A stretch of 64,000 nucleotides of DNA from an uncultured Nioella sp. (GTDB lineage Bacteria > Pseudomonadota > Alphaproteobacteria > Rhodobacterales > Rhodobacteraceae), in NCBI GenBank assembly GCA_947498125.1, contig CANMJH010000001.1, forward strand, positions 744,001 through 808,000, given 5' to 3'. Position numbers and translations under genes: made by a program. Position 1 is the first letter of the stretch. Every line of letters starts with the position of its first letter. Of this stretch, positions 45,337 to 56,000 are shown piece after piece. Below the pieces are notes generated by a model. That model was not told the DNA's origin. It searched no databases and was given only the letters and a program-made list of their open reading frames with translations.

Positions 45337-45479
45337 TGATCTTACCTTATCTTAACCGTTGGTAGGTCTTGTGACCTGTTCTGATTAAGATAACTCTAAG
45401 ACTATGGCCGATTTGGGGCAGGCATTTGACGCTAACATGGTTTTGCGTGCGCCCCCCCCATTTCAGTAGTTTCAGAGGC

Positions 45480-46814
45480 TTATGGGCAGAAAAGATCGTT
45501 GGTGAGCGCGAAGAGCATCAATGACAGAACGATGAAAAGCCCCGCGCTCATGAAAATCTTAAGTGCTTTATCCGAAGGCGGGCGCCCTGCAACAGCCTCG
45601 AACGCGTGGAACACAAGGTGCCCGCCGTCCAATACTGGAATTGGGAAGAGGTTCAACATGCCAACAGCCGTCGACAGAACCGCAACAAGCCAGATGAATT
45701 GATCAAACCCCTGACTTGCCGCATCAGCCGATGTTTGGGCAATGCCAATTGGACCTTGCAGGTTACAGGTCGAGATATTGCCAATGATCATATGCCAAAG
45801 GCCATTCAATGACATCTCGATCACATTGCCAACGGACCGAACGCCGCCCTTTACGGAGGCCCAAATGGAAACCGGATCGGTTCCGGGTTCAAAGAACGTG
45901 CCGCTGCTGCCAATCCCGATCAAAGGCCGGGTCACAAACTGGCCGTCTTCCGTTGGCGTGGCCTGAAAGCGCGGGCTCAGGGTGACGTCCATCTCCTCGC
46001 CATCGCGCCATATGGTCAGGGTCAAGCTGTCGCTTTCGCTGGCTTCGACAAAGGGCGTAATGTCGGAAAAGGAGTAAACGGGCTCACCGTTAATGGCGCG
46101 GACATAGTCCCCCACTTGCAGCCCCGCATCAATCGCGGCCGAGCGCGGTGTAACCGTGCCGATCCGGGCAATTCTTGGATGCACGGCTTGGACAGTAACC
46201 AGATCGCCGCCACGTTCCACGACGTATTCATGGCTCGCTGCGGGCTGAACCTCATCGGACGCTTCAAAAAGGTCGGCATAGGTTTCGATGTCAATGCCAT
46301 CAAAGGACCGGATCAGGTCGCCTTCCTGCAGGACGGCCATATCGGCAGGCATCTCACGCAATTCGCCTACGCGTGGATTTTCTGAAGGCTGCCCCCAAAT
46401 ATAGAAGAATGCCGCAAAGATCAGGGCCGATAGGATGAAGTTAAAAATCGGACCCGCCGCAACGGTTGACGCACGCGCCCAAAGCGGCGCGCCATGCATC
46501 GTGTGGCGCCGCTCTTCATCAGACAGCGCGCTAATTGCCTCGCCATCTTTGCCAGAAGCCGCATTGGAATCGCCCAAGAACTTGACGTATCCGCCAAACG
46601 GAAAGGCCGCCAATTGCCATTTCGTGCCGTGACGATCCGTTCGGCTGAACAAAACCGGGCCAAACCCAAGTGAGAACACCTCGGCGTGAATGCCGGACCA
46701 TCGGCCTACGATATAATGCCCGTATTCATGGATCGCGACGATGATCGAAATCGCCGCCACAAAGGCCACGATGGTAAAAGCGAAATTGCCAAACTGGGGG
46801 ATGAGGTCGGTCAA
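45480..46814 (-). CDS. rseP: Site-2 zinc metalloprotease RseP
   Basis: A 444-residue intramembrane protease that cleaves membrane-bound anti-sigma factors and signal peptides. The zinc motif HEYGH is at 29-33 in the first helix, two PDZ-like regions lie between (QEGDLIRSFDGIDIETYADL and AAIDAGLQVGDYVRAINGEP), and the third ligand motif is PVLDGGHLVFHAFE near the C-terminus. Its ATG overlaps the dxr stop by 4 bases. It is followed by the small membrane gene and bamA. Confidence 0.96.
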   Translation of the reverse strand: MTDLIPQFGNFAFTIVAFVAAISIIVAIHEYGHYIVGRWSGIHAEVFSLGFGPVLFSRTDRHGTKWQLAAFPFGGYVKFLGDSNAASGKDGEAISALSDEERRHTMHGAPLWARASTVAAGPIFNFILSALIFAAFFYIWGQPSENPRVGELREMPADMAVLQEGDLIRSFDGIDIETYADLFEASDEVQPAASHEYVVERGGDLVTVQAVHPRIARIGTVTPRSAAIDAGLQVGDYVRAINGEPVYSFSDITPFVEASESDSLTLTIWRDGEEMDVTLSPRFQATPTEDGQFVTRPLIGIGSSGTFFEPGTDPVSIWASVKGGVRSVGNVIEMSLNGLWHMIIGNISTCNLQGPIGIAQTSADAASQGFDQFIWLVAVLSTAVGMLNLFPIPVLDGGHLVFHAFEAVAGRPPSDKALKIFMSAGLFIVLSLMLFALTNDLFCP

Positions 46815-47995
46815 ACGGGCGTCTCCTGCAAGGTTTTGGCCAATTGATTGGCTCTTACCCTCGTCAAATGGTCTGTTTCCAGCACGGTCTCAAGGGAATT
46901 GATGGCATCATGAAGGCGAATTTCGTGTGAAATCGCGTCCAGAGTGTCCTCAACCAGCGCAGACATGCCGGTAAATGCAATGTCACCAGCGATAAAATGA
47001 TCAAGCGCCACTTCCTTGGCGGCGTTAAAGACTGTGCCCGCATGGCCGCCGATTTGCATAACGTCCCGTGCAAGGCGCAACGCCGGAAAGCGGGTTTCAT
47101 CGGGTTTGGCAAAGTCCAGACTTCCGATATCGGCCAGATTCAAACGCTCGACGGGAAGGTTTTGCCGTTCGGGCCAGTTCAGCGCATAGCCAATCGCGTG
47201 GCGCATATCATGCGGGCCGATATGGGCCATGAGCGCGCCATCCTGAAACCCAACCAACGCATGAACCAAACTTTGCGGATGGATAAGCGCGCCGATCTTT
47301 TCCGGCGCGACGCCAAAAAACTCGCGCGTTTCGATCAATTCAAGCGCCTTGTTAAACATAGAGGCGCTATCGATGGTGATACGCTGGCCCATATCCCAAT
47401 TGGGATGCGCAAGGGCGTCTTTCACGGTCGCTTTGGCCAATCGTTCAGCTGGCCAATCCCGCAATGCTCCGCCCGACGCGGTGATGATCACCTGTTCAAC
47501 CGCGGCAATGTCTTCGCCCACCAGCGCCTGAAACACGGCCGAATGTTCGCTATCGACCGGCAGAATTCGGGCGCCATGCGCGCGGGCCTCGGCCATTAAA
47601 AGCGGGCCAGCGGTGACAAGGCTCTCTTTATTGGCGAGGGCAAGGGTGCGCCCATGGCGCAAAGCATGAAACCCCGGCGCTAGACCTGCCGCGCCAACGA
47701 TAGCGGACATTGTCCAATCTGCGGGCCGGTCAGCCGCCTCGATAAGCGCTTCTGGACCAGCGGCCACTTGTACAGATGTGCCTGCAAGTGCGCGGCGTAG
47801 GTCCGGTAGAGCGTCCTCAAAACACGTAACGGCGATCTCAGCGCCAAATTCTATGGCATCTTGGGCCAGTTGGCTGATATTGCGCCCCCCGGTCAGGGCT
47901 ACAATTCGGTAACTCGCCCGATCGCGGCGGATCAAATCGAGCGTGTTTTGGCCGATTGATCCCGTCGCCCCAAATATGCTGACAGAGCGGGTCAC
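46811..47995 (-). CDS. dxr: 1-deoxy-D-xylulose-5-phosphate reductoisomerase
   Basis: Second enzyme of the non-mevalonate isoprenoid pathway; makes methylerythritol phosphate with NADPH. The 394 residues have the nucleotide fold SIFGATGSIGQNTLDLI, LALANKESLVTAG, the metal/substrate block LPVDSEHSAVFQAL and GMSALVEDTL near the C-terminus. It overlaps cdsA and rseP by 4 bases each. Its product feeds undecaprenyl synthesis by the neighbouring uppS. Confidence 0.97.
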   Translation of the reverse strand: MTRSVSIFGATGSIGQNTLDLIRRDRASYRIVALTGGRNISQLAQDAIEFGAEIAVTCFEDALPDLRRALAGTSVQVAAGPEALIEAADRPADWTMSAIVGAAGLAPGFHALRHGRTLALANKESLVTAGPLLMAEARAHGARILPVDSEHSAVFQALVGEDIAAVEQVIITASGGALRDWPAERLAKATVKDALAHPNWDMGQRITIDSASMFNKALELIETREFFGVAPEKIGALIHPQSLVHALVGFQDGALMAHIGPHDMRHAIGYALNWPERQNLPVERLNLADIGSLDFAKPDETRFPALRLARDVMQIGGHAGTVFNAAKEVALDHFIAGDIAFTGMSALVEDTLDAISHEIRLHDAINSLETVLETDHLTRVRANQLAKTLQETPV

Positions 47996-48810
47996 TGCAG
48001 GAAATGCCCGCCAAAGATCATCGCAAGCGTAGCAACGGCCCCTGCCCCGGCCATCGCATCAAACCGGTCAAGAATGCCGCCATGTCCCGGGATTAAGTCC
48101 GAGCTATCTTTTGCCTCAACCCGGCGCTTAATTGCGCTTTCGATGATATCCCCCATCTGGGCGGCGAACGCCAAAACAGGGGCAATGATCAAGACCATCA
48201 CCGGCTCAAACCCCAATATCGCCCAAGACACCAGAGCGGCGGCAATCCAGCCAGCGATCGTGCCGGACCATGTTTTCTTGGGGCTGACGCGTGGCCAAAA
48301 CTTTGGCCCGCCAAGGATGCGCCCGGCAAAATACCCGGCGATATCACTGGCCACGACAACGGCGACAACGAAAGCCATAAAGATAATGCCATACATAATG
48401 CGCAGATAAAGAAGGCCGATTACGGCAAAGAGGAAGAGGGCGCCGTAGGTGGTGAACACCCATCGATGGTCTTCTGGAACGTTTTGCACGGCCCCAAGCA
48501 AGGCAAGGCCCAAAAACGGGATAACCCAAGGCGAAAACAGCAGGTTTTCCAAAAACCCATCGCCAAAGCCAAAGGCAACGATCTGCGCCATCATGGCAGC
48601 AACAAGACCAAGCGCCGTAAAGCCTGCAGCACGCAGTGGTGCCGTGCCGCCCAGCATGCGATGCAATTCCCAAATGCCAATCGTGCCTATGGCCAAAAGG
48701 CCAGTCATCAGAACGAATCCTCCGAAATAGACCATTGCCGCGCCAGCACCGGCCAATAGCCCCCCCCAGAGCGCACGGGGGCCAAGGTCATTCCATGTAT
48801 TAGTGGTCAT
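47992..48810 (-). CDS. cdsA: Phosphatidate cytidylyltransferase
   Basis: Makes CDP-diacylglycerol from phosphatidate and CTP, the precursor of all phospholipids. The 272-residue protein has about seven membrane helices and the CdsA signature ESAIKRRVEAKDSSDLIPGH followed by GGILDRFD, with the conserved aspartates. Overlaps uppS (upstream) and dxr (downstream) by 4 bases each. Confidence 0.95.
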   Translation of the reverse strand: MTTNTWNDLGPRALWGGLLAGAGAAMVYFGGFVLMTGLLAIGTIGIWELHRMLGGTAPLRAAGFTALGLVAAMMAQIVAFGFGDGFLENLLFSPWVIPFLGLALLGAVQNVPEDHRWVFTTYGALFLFAVIGLLYLRIMYGIIFMAFVVAVVVASDIAGYFAGRILGGPKFWPRVSPKKTWSGTIAGWIAAALVSWAILGFEPVMVLIIAPVLAFAAQMGDIIESAIKRRVEAKDSSDLIPGHGGILDRFDAMAGAGAVATLAMIFGGHFLQ

Positions 48811-49529
48811 GCTTTTACTGCACCAAAGCGCCGATCCCGCCGACCGAACCGCGACAGCACCTTTTCGAACTCGGCTCTGGTAAAATCGGGCCAGAGTGTA
48901 TCGATAAACTCATATTCTGCGTAGGCTGACTGCCAGAGTAAGAAATTAGAGATCCGCGCCTCTCCTGACGTCCGGATCACCAGATCAGGGTCCGGCAGGT
49001 AGATTGTATCGAGGTATTTTGGCAAGGTCTCGTCATCGATACTTTTGGGGTCCAGCTTGCCCGCCGCTACATCATAGGCCAGCCGTTTCGTCGCTCGTGC
49101 AACTTCATCGCGGCCACCATAGTTCAGCGCGATGGTCAGATGGGTGCCGGTGTTGTCAGCGGTCAAAAGCTCCAGCGTATCCATAAGATCCGTCAGGCGA
49201 TCATCCAGACGAACCCGGTCGCCAATAAAGCGCACCCGAACGTTCTTTTGATGCAGCTCTTGCGTCTTTGCCGAGATGAACCGCTTGAACAGCCGCATAA
49301 GACCGCCAACTTCGGATTGCGTCCGTTTCCAGTTTTCCGTCGAAAACGCAAAAATTGTCAGGTATTTCACGCCCAGATCCGGGCATGCCTCAACAATCTC
49401 TTGCACGCGTTTAGCACCGGCATGATGGCCAATTAGCCGAGGGCGGCCCTTTTGCTGCGCCCACCGGCCATTGCCATCCATGATAATGGCCACATGGCAG
49501 GGGGCGTTATGTTCAGGGGAACTTGTCAT
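48807..49529 (-). CDS. uppS: Undecaprenyl pyrophosphate synthase (cis-prenyltransferase)
   Basis: Extends farnesyl pyrophosphate to the C55 carrier used for peptidoglycan and polysaccharides. The 240 residues show IIMDGNGRWAQQKGRPRLIG with catalytic D18, LTIFAFSTENWKR, and DLVIRTSGEARISNFLLWQS, the conserved C-terminal metal region. It is coupled to cdsA and lies 42 bases after frr. Confidence 0.97.
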   Translation of the reverse strand: MTSSPEHNAPCHVAIIMDGNGRWAQQKGRPRLIGHHAGAKRVQEIVEACPDLGVKYLTIFAFSTENWKRTQSEVGGLMRLFKRFISAKTQELHQKNVRVRFIGDRVRLDDRLTDLMDTLELLTADNTGTHLTIALNYGGRDEVARATKRLAYDVAAGKLDPKSIDDETLPKYLDTIYLPDPDLVIRTSGEARISNFLLWQSAYAEYEFIDTLWPDFTRAEFEKVLSRFGRRDRRFGAVKA

Positions 49530-49571
49530 ACAAGCGGCCTCCGTTAGCTGGCTTACCAGGGTCCGGCAGGG

Positions 49572-50135
49572 TTACACCTGCATTATTTCTTCCTGTTTCA
49601 CGCCCAAGTTTTCATCCACTTTGGCGATATTGGCATTGGTCAGGTCTTGAACTTCGGATTCCCAAAGCTTCTGATCATCTTCAGACATTCCGTCAGCCTT
49701 GGCTTTCTTAATCTGGTCCATCCCATCCCGGCGGACGTTTCGGATCGAAATTCGAGCACTTTCGGCATATTGCGCGGCAACTTTGGTCAGTTCACGGCGC
49801 CGCTCTTCGTTCAATTCAGGAATAGGCAACATGATGATCGTGCCATTGGTCTGAGGATTAATGCCCAGCCCACTTTCCATAATCGCTTTCTCGACTTTTT
49901 GAACAAGCGACTTGTCCCAGACGTTAATCGTCACCATACGCGGTTCGGGCACGTTTACCGTGCCAACCTGATTGATCGGTGTCATCGACCCGTAGGCGTC
50001 AACCATAACCGGTTCGAGCATCGAGGCCGACGCCCGCCCGGTGCGAAGCGACGCAAATTCCGTACGCATCGAACTTATCGCGCCTTCCATGCGGCGCTCA
50101 AGATCGTCGAGGTCAATTTCAATATCGTCTGACAT
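49572..50135 (-). CDS. frr: Ribosome recycling factor
   Basis: Splits the post-termination ribosome together with EF-G. The 187 residues match the family: [41 protein letters not shown] and [20 protein letters not shown] are the recognised blocks of the hinge and coiled-coil domains. It lies 52 bases after pyrH, the standard bacterial order pyrH-frr. Confidence 0.97.
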   Translation of the reverse strand: MSDDIEIDLDDLERRMEGAISSMRTEFASLRTGRASASMLEPVMVDAYGSMTPINQVGTVNVPEPRMVTINVWDKSLVQKVEKAIMESGLGINPQTNGTIIMLPIPELNEERRRELTKVAAQYAESARISIRNVRRDGMDQIKKAKADGMSEDDQKLWESEVQDLTNANIAKVDENLGVKQEEIMQV

Positions 50136-50187
50136 GCTCGTCTTCTCCGTCAGGTTATTTTTCTTTGCTTGGCGCCATTATCGCGGC

Positions 50188-50913
50188 TTAGCAGACCTTT
50201 GTATAGGTGCCTTGGCCGCTGAGGATTCCTTGGAACCCGCCCGGCTCATCCAAGCTAAAGACAATGATCGGAACGTCATTCTCGCGCGCCAGTGCAATCG
50301 CGGATGCATCCATGACACCCAGATGCTGTGCCAGCACATCATCGTAGCTGACCGTTTCATAGCGCACGGCGTCGTCATGCTTGACGGGATCTTTGTCGTA
50401 AACCCCATCCACCTTGGTGCCTTTAAAGATCGCCTGACAGCGCATTTCATTGGCGCGAAGCGTCGCTGCGGTATCTGTTGTGAAATACGGGTTGCCTGTG
50501 CCCGCCGCAAAAATCACCACGCGCTTTTTCTCAAGATGGCGCACGGCGCGGCGCCGGATATAGGGCTCGCAGACCTGATCCATCGGAATGGCGCTGATGA
50601 CGCGCGTGTGGATGCCCAGTTTTTCCAGCGCGCCTTGCATGGCCAGCGCATTCATCACAGTCGCCAACATGCCCATATAATCGGCCGTCGTGCGTTCCAT
50701 CCCTTGTGCGCTACCCTGCAGGCCTCGGAAAATATTACCGCCACCAATGACCATACAGATCTCGACCCCTAGGGAATGAACGGTCTGAACTTCCTTGGCG
50801 ATGCGTTCAACCGTTGGCGGGTGCAAGCCAAACCCTTGATCCCCCATAAGGGCCTCGCCTGAAATTTTGAGCATGACGCGGGAATAGGCGGGGTTTTTCG
50901 GATCTGCGGGCAT
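50188..50913 (-). CDS. pyrH: UMP kinase
   Basis: Hexameric bacterial UMP kinase of the amino-acid-kinase fold, making UDP. The 241 residues begin with [17 protein letters not shown] (phosphate-binding lysine), continue with [13 protein letters not shown] and [20 protein letters not shown]. The ATG at 50913 ([12 protein letters not shown]) is the family-typical start; an ATG at 50970 adds a basic leader. Head of the leftward envelope cluster within this window, and divergent from miaA. Confidence 0.96.
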   Translation of the reverse strand: MPADPKNPAYSRVMLKISGEALMGDQGFGLHPPTVERIAKEVQTVHSLGVEICMVIGGGNIFRGLQGSAQGMERTTADYMGMLATVMNALAMQGALEKLGIHTRVISAIPMDQVCEPYIRRRAVRHLEKKRVVIFAAGTGNPYFTTDTAATLRANEMRCQAIFKGTKVDGVYDKDPVKHDDAVRYETVSYDDVLAQHLGVMDASAIALARENDVPIIVFSLDEPGGFQGILSGQGTYTKVC

Positions 50914-51051
50914 CTTGTGAAAGAACCTTCTTTTGCGTTGGAATGCAGCTTTTGCGGCTGGCGGCAACATGGCCTAAAACCCCTTTGGGTTCAACGGCAA
51001 ATCCGAAGTGGTATACCAACTTCGCAAGTGCAGCAAAAAGGTCGTAATGCA

Positions 51052-51924
51052 TTGATAGATATAGGTTCTCTTTCTATTGAACTACCGATTCTCATTGCGG
51101 GGCCTACTGCATCGGGCAAATCAGCCTTGGCGTTAGAAATCGCAGAAACCCAAGGCGGGGTGATTGTGAACGCCGATGCGTTACAGGTCTATGACGGCTG
51201 GCGCGTCCTGACGGCGCGCCCGTCAGCCCAAGAGGAAGCCCGCGCGCCTCACGCCCTTTATGGGCATGTGCCGTTTGATGCAGAGTATTCGACGGGTCAT
51301 TGGCTCCGCGATGTCTTACCCTTTTTGGAAGGCGGCTCGCGCCCGATTATTGTCGGGGGCACCGGATTGAACTTTGCGGCCCTCACTGAAGGCTTGGCCG
51401 AGATCCCTGCAACGCCGCCCGAGGTGCGTGCGCGCGGCGACGCGGAAAGCCATGCCGCAATGCTGGCTTTGCTGGATGAGAAAGACCCAATTATCGCCGC
51501 ACGGATCGACCGCCAGAACCGAATGCGCGTTCAGCGGGCCTGGGAGGTTTTGACGGCAACCGGGCGGGCTTTGTCTGAATGGCAGGCCGATACGCCGCCG
51601 CCCGCCTTACCGTTGGATCGCTGCCATAGCTTTGTATTAAATGCGGAAAAAGTCTGGTTGGCAGATCGCATTGAACGCCGTTTTGACATCATGATGGCGG
51701 AAGGCGCCTTGGATGAAGCCCGCGCATTGGAGCCACACTGGGGCCGCGCAAGGGGCGCTGCAAAGGCGATTGGCGGCCCAGAGCTTATCGCGCATCTTCG
51801 CGGAGAGATGTCACTAGACGCCGCCCGCGATGCTGCAATTATCGGCACTCGACAATATGCAAAACGTCAACGAACATGGTTCCGGGCGCGGATGAAGTCT
51901 TGGCAATCGGTCGAGCTGCCCTAA
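51052..51924 (+). CDS. miaA: tRNA dimethylallyltransferase
   Basis: Adds a dimethylallyl group to A37 of tRNAs reading U-starting codons. The 290 residues begin [17 protein letters not shown], with the P-loop [15 protein letters not shown] and [33 protein letters not shown] and the C-terminal [14 protein letters not shown] are also conserved. I chose TTG at 51052 because AAAAGGT lies 9 bases upstream and the family starts near here; the frame is open back to 50917, where the extra 45 residues overlap the pyrH start region and look non-coding. Confidence 0.92.
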   Translation: MIDIGSLSIELPILIAGPTASGKSALALEIAETQGGVIVNADALQVYDGWRVLTARPSAQEEARAPHALYGHVPFDAEYSTGHWLRDVLPFLEGGSRPIIVGGTGLNFAALTEGLAEIPATPPEVRARGDAESHAAMLALLDEKDPIIAARIDRQNRMRVQRAWEVLTATGRALSEWQADTPPPALPLDRCHSFVLNAEKVWLADRIERRFDIMMAEGALDEARALEPHWGRARGAAKAIGGPELIAHLRGEMSLDAARDAAIIGTRQYAKRQRTWFRARMKSWQSVELP

Positions 51925-51976
51925 CTCGGGTAAAAAGGCTTTTCTTTCACTTTTCGAACCTTTACGGTTCTGCTCT

Positions 51977-52783
51977 ATGCAGACAAACAGCTACACCGTG
52001 ACTTCTTTGGCGCAGATGCGCACCCGCGCTGAATGGCGTCACGCGACCTTGCATTCCAAACCATATCATCAGCTTTTCTGGTTCACGCGCGGCCAAGGCC
52101 GCTTTACCATCAGCGCGGTCACCCGCGGATACGGGCCAAATACCGCCGTTTTTGTGCCGGCTGGCACGATGTTATCGTTTGAGCTGGGCCCACAGGTTCA
52201 GGGCGTGGCTCTTCAATTGCCTTCCGACGCGGCGCTGGCTTTGCCAGAGCTTCCCTTTCATATCCGCGTCACAACCGTAGACGCGCAAACTAAGTTCAAC
52301 AGCTATATTGATATGATCGAGCGTGAATTGGCCGACCAAGCCCCTGCACGCGCGCAGGCTCTGACCGCGTGGGGCCTTTTGATTTCCGTCTGGATGGCCC
52401 GTCAATTGGCCCATCAATCTGGCCAGATCCGCCGCGAGAAAACCCATGCATTAGCCGAGCGCTATGCCAGTATGATCGAACGCGGGTTTCGCGATGGGTT
52501 TAGCGTGGCCGATTACGCTTATAACCTTGGCGTTACGCCCACTCATCTTTCACGGATATGTCGAGAATCCGCCGGGCGCCCGGCCCTTGCTATTTTGCAA
52601 GAACGTGTTGTGCATGAAGCTTGCAAAATGCTCGTTGATAGCGAAATCCCGGCCCAAGAGGTTGCCAAATCACTTGGCTATTCATCACCGGCTTATTTCA
52701 CCCGCAGCTTTTCACGGCTGACCGGGCGCACTCCGTCAGAGTTTCGCCGTCTTGCCCCGATGCAACAATCTCTGCGCGGATAG
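51977..52783 (+). CDS. AraC-family transcriptional regulator
   Basis: A 268-residue regulator with an N-terminal cupin-like sensing domain (KPYHQLFWFTRGQGRFTISA; FVPAGTMLSFELG) and a C-terminal double helix-turn-helix (FSVADYAYNLGVTPTHLSRICRES; PAQEVAKSLGYSSPAYFTRSFSR). PobR-like members of this type control aromatic catabolism, but no such genes are next to it, so its target is unknown. It follows miaA by 52 bases. Confidence 0.9.
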   Translation: MQTNSYTVTSLAQMRTRAEWRHATLHSKPYHQLFWFTRGQGRFTISAVTRGYGPNTAVFVPAGTMLSFELGPQVQGVALQLPSDAALALPELPFHIRVTTVDAQTKFNSYIDMIERELADQAPARAQALTAWGLLISVWMARQLAHQSGQIRREKTHALAERYASMIERGFRDGFSVADYAYNLGVTPTHLSRICRESAGRPALAILQERVVHEACKMLVDSEIPAQEVAKSLGYSSPAYFTRSFSRLTGRTPSEFRRLAPMQQSLRG

Positions 52784-52808
52784 AACAACGCACCACAACT
52801 CACTGATA

Positions 52809-52840
52809 AAAAAAGAAAAAGGGGGAGTTTCCACTCCCCC
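52809..52840 (-). terminator. Intrinsic terminator for the leftward nrdJ unit
   Basis: Read on the - strand, GGGGGAGT, loop GGAA and ACTCCCCC are followed by TTTTTCTTTTTTT, a textbook U tract. It would end leftward transcription from nrdJ and may also serve the AraC gene from the other side. Confidence 0.85.
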
Positions 52841-52860
52841 AGTTTCGCTGTTCAGGCTCG

Positions 52861-52992
52861 TCATTTATACCGCCCGTGTTTTTTGCCTGCGGCCTGAACC
52901 GCGTCGGGGGCGAGCGCACCCGCCCCGTGTCTCAGATCCCGCGCCGGGGCAATTGGCGCGACACCCGATCTTGGTGAATGGGGAAATCTCAT
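52861..52992 (-). CDS. Possible 43-residue protein after nrdJ
   Basis: A short frame from ATG at 52992 to TGA at 52861, between the nrdJ stop and the strong terminator. The product starts MRFPHSPRSGVAPIAPARDL and ends DAVQAAGKKHGRYK, basic and Ala/Gly/Pro-rich. The start lies inside one arm of a hairpin and no good Shine-Dalgarno sequence is seen. I do not recognise it; it could be only an open stretch of the 3' untranslated region. Confidence 0.3.
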   Translation of the reverse strand: MRFPHSPRSGVAPIAPARDLRHGAGALAPDAVQAAGKKHGRYK

Positions 52993-53030
52993 CAATGAGA
53001 TTTGTAAAATCCGTCGACGGATTTTCCCCC
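52980..53030. repeat. Nested tandem inverted repeats directly after nrdJ
   Basis: Two perfect palindromes stand side by side: AAATCTCATCAATGAGATTT (52984-53003) and AAAATCCGTCGACGGATTTT (53006-53025), separated by GT. Flanking GGGG (52980-52983) and CCCC (53026-53030) can close both into a three-way junction. The block ends 6 bases from the nrdJ stop codon. It may be a dispersed palindromic element or an mRNA 3'-end structure. Confidence 0.8.
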
Positions 53031-53035
53031 TTCGT

Positions 53036-56000
53036 TTAGCTACAACCCGAGGTCGCCCCGCAGGTGTTGCATTTCATGCAGGTGCCGTTCCGCACCAGCG
53101 TGTAGTTTCCGCAATCACCACAAGGATCGCCCTCATAGCCCTGCATTTTTGCCTTTGATCTTGGGTCCAACCCAACGACGCCCGATGAAACCGACGTGGT
53201 TGTTGTCACCGATGCGGCTTTTGTTTCCGGCACCAAGGTTTCCAATGTCGCCACCGGATCGCCAGTGATGGAATTCAACGCCGTGATATCCCCTGCTCCG
53301 CCTTGCAGAACCACCAGCTCTTGCTGAGGAACCCGCTTGCGCAGATAACCCGACGAGGACAGCTGTTTCAGCACCTCAAGGGGTGAGTTGCCTTGGCTTT
53401 CTGGCACTTCGTTGAAATTCGAAACGCCCTCTTCCTGACCACGGCCAATATCGTCAAAGCTCGCGCCTTGTGGCTTCACATGCGCCAGATCGGTGCGATC
53501 AAGATAGCTGACCGCCAATTCGCGGAAGATATAATCAAGGATCGACGTTGCGTTCTTGATCGAGTCATTGCCCTGAACCATGCCCGCAGGCTCAAACTTG
53601 GTGAAGGTGAAGGCATCGACAAATTCCTCAAGCGGGACGCCATATTGCAGGCCCACCGACACGGCGATTGCGAAATTGTTCATCATCGCCCGGAAACCGG
53701 CGCCCTCTTTGTGCATATCGATGAAAATTTCACCAAGGTTGCCGTCCGAGTATTCGCCTGTTCTCAGGTACACTTTGTGACCGCCAACCATCGCCTTTTG
53801 GGTATAGCCCTTGCGGCGATCCGGCATCTTCTCGCGATGCGCTTTGATCACTTCTTTCACGACAATCTTTTCGACGATTTTTTCCGCCAGAATTGTTGCC
53901 TTTTCCTGCGGGTTCCCCGTCTCTAGCGTTTCTGCCGCTTCGTCATCATCCTCAACCAAAGCAGCCGCGAGAGGTTGGCTCAACTTCGAGCCATCGCGAT
54001 AGAGCGCGTTGGCTTTCACGCCAAGCGACCAGCTGCGTTCATAGGCTTTCTGACAATCTTCGATCGTTGCGTCATTCGGCATGTTGATCGTCTTAGAGAT
54101 CGCACCGGAGATAAAGCTCTGGGCGGCCGCCATCATGGTGATGTGGCTGTCCACACTGAGGAAGCGCTTGCCTTTTTTGCCGCACGGGTTGGCGCAGTCA
54201 AAAATATGGTAATGCTCTTCTTTCAGATGCGGTGCGTTCTCCAAGGTCATTGTCCCGCAGACATGGTCATTGGCCGCATCAACATCAGCGCGGCTGAAGC
54301 CGAAATGGCGAAGCATGTCAAAGCTGGGATCATTCAGTTTGGCAGTCGGAATACCGAGTGTTTTCTGACAGAAATCTTCGCCCAAAGTCCATTGGTTGAA
54401 GACAAAACGGATATCAAAGGCCGATGGAAGCGCGGCTTCGATCTTTTCAAGCTCGGCGTCACCAAACCCATGTCCGCGAAGAGTTGTGTGATTGATCAAA
54501 GGCGCATTGCCAAGCGTGCCATGGCCAACCGCATGAGAGGTGATTTCTTCGATTTGTGACGAGGAATACCCCAGTTTCTCAAGTGCTGCCGGAACAGACC
54601 GGTTGATGATCTTGAAATAACCGCCGCCGGCAAGTTTCTTGAATTTCACCAGCGCGAAGTCAGGCTCGATGCCGGTTGTATCGCAATCCATAACCAGGCC
54701 GATGGTGCCAGTTGGGGCAATTACACTGACCTGCGCGTTGCGATAGCCATGTTGTTCCCCCAGTTCCAGCGCCTCATCCCAAGACTGCTGTGCCAAGGCC
54801 ACCAGTTCGGAAACCGGGCAATTGGCGTGATCCAGAGGAACCGGATTAACAGCCAGCGCCTCATAGCCTTCTTGCGCTCCGTGCGCCGCGCGGCGGTGGT
54901 TGCGGATCACCCGCAGCATGTGCTCAGCGTTTTTCGCGTAACCATCAAAGGCACCAAGTTCCGACGCGATCTCGGCCGAGGTGGTATAGGCCACACCAGT
55001 CATAATCGCCGTCAGAGCGCCGCCAATGGCCCGGCCTTCATCCGAGTCGTAGCCATGGCCCATATTCATCAAGAGCCCGCCAATATTGGCATAGCCCAGA
55101 CCAAGCGTGCGGAAATCATAGGAAAGCTGCGCGATCTCTTTTGATGGGAATTGCGCCATCATGACCGAAATCTCTAGCGTCAGCGTCCAAAGACGCGTGG
55201 CATGCATATAGGCCTCGGCGTCGAACACACCATCTTTGAAGAAGGTCAGCAGGTTCATCGACGCAAGGTTACAGGCCGTATCGTCAAGGAACATGTATTC
55301 CGAACACGGGTTCGAGCCGCGAATGGCGCCATCTTCCGGGCAAGTATGCCAGCTATTGACGGTGTCATGAAACTGGATACCGGGATCGGCGCAGGCCCAG
55401 GCGGCGTGACCAATCTGGTCCCAAAGCTCGCGCGCTTTCACGGTTTTGGCAACATTGCCGCTGGTACGGTTGATCAGGTCCCAATTGGCGTCTTCCTCGA
55501 CGGCTTTCAGGAACGCATCCGTCACGCGGATCGAGTTATTCGAGTTCTGACCCGAGACCGAATTATAGGCTTCGCTGTCCCAATCTGTGTCATAGGTCGG
55601 GAATTCGATCGAGGTATGGCCCTGCTTTGCGTAATCCAGCACTCGCTTGATGTAAGTCTCAGGGATTGAAGATTTTTTCGCGCTGCGAATTGCCGATTTG
55701 AGGCTCGCATTCTTGGCAGGATCTACCGCGTCTTCCAGAATGCCGTCCCATGCGCTGATAGCAGCGAATATGCCGTTCAGCTCACGCTCGTGCATTTTGG
55801 ATCCGGCAACAATCGAAGCAACTTTCTGTTCTTCGAGAACCTTCCAGTTGATGAATTCTTCGATATCGGGGTGGTCTGCGTCAACAATAACCATCTTCGC
55901 CGCGCGGCGCGTGGTGCCGCCCGATTTGATCGCACCTGCGGCCCGGTCCCCAATTTTCAGGAAGCCCATCAGCCCCGAGGATTTCCCGCCGCCCGACAGC

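Noticed and set aside
50917-51051. N-terminal extension of miaA
   Set aside because: It overlaps the pyrH start region and lacks conservation; TTG at 51052 has a ribosome-binding site and the right position.
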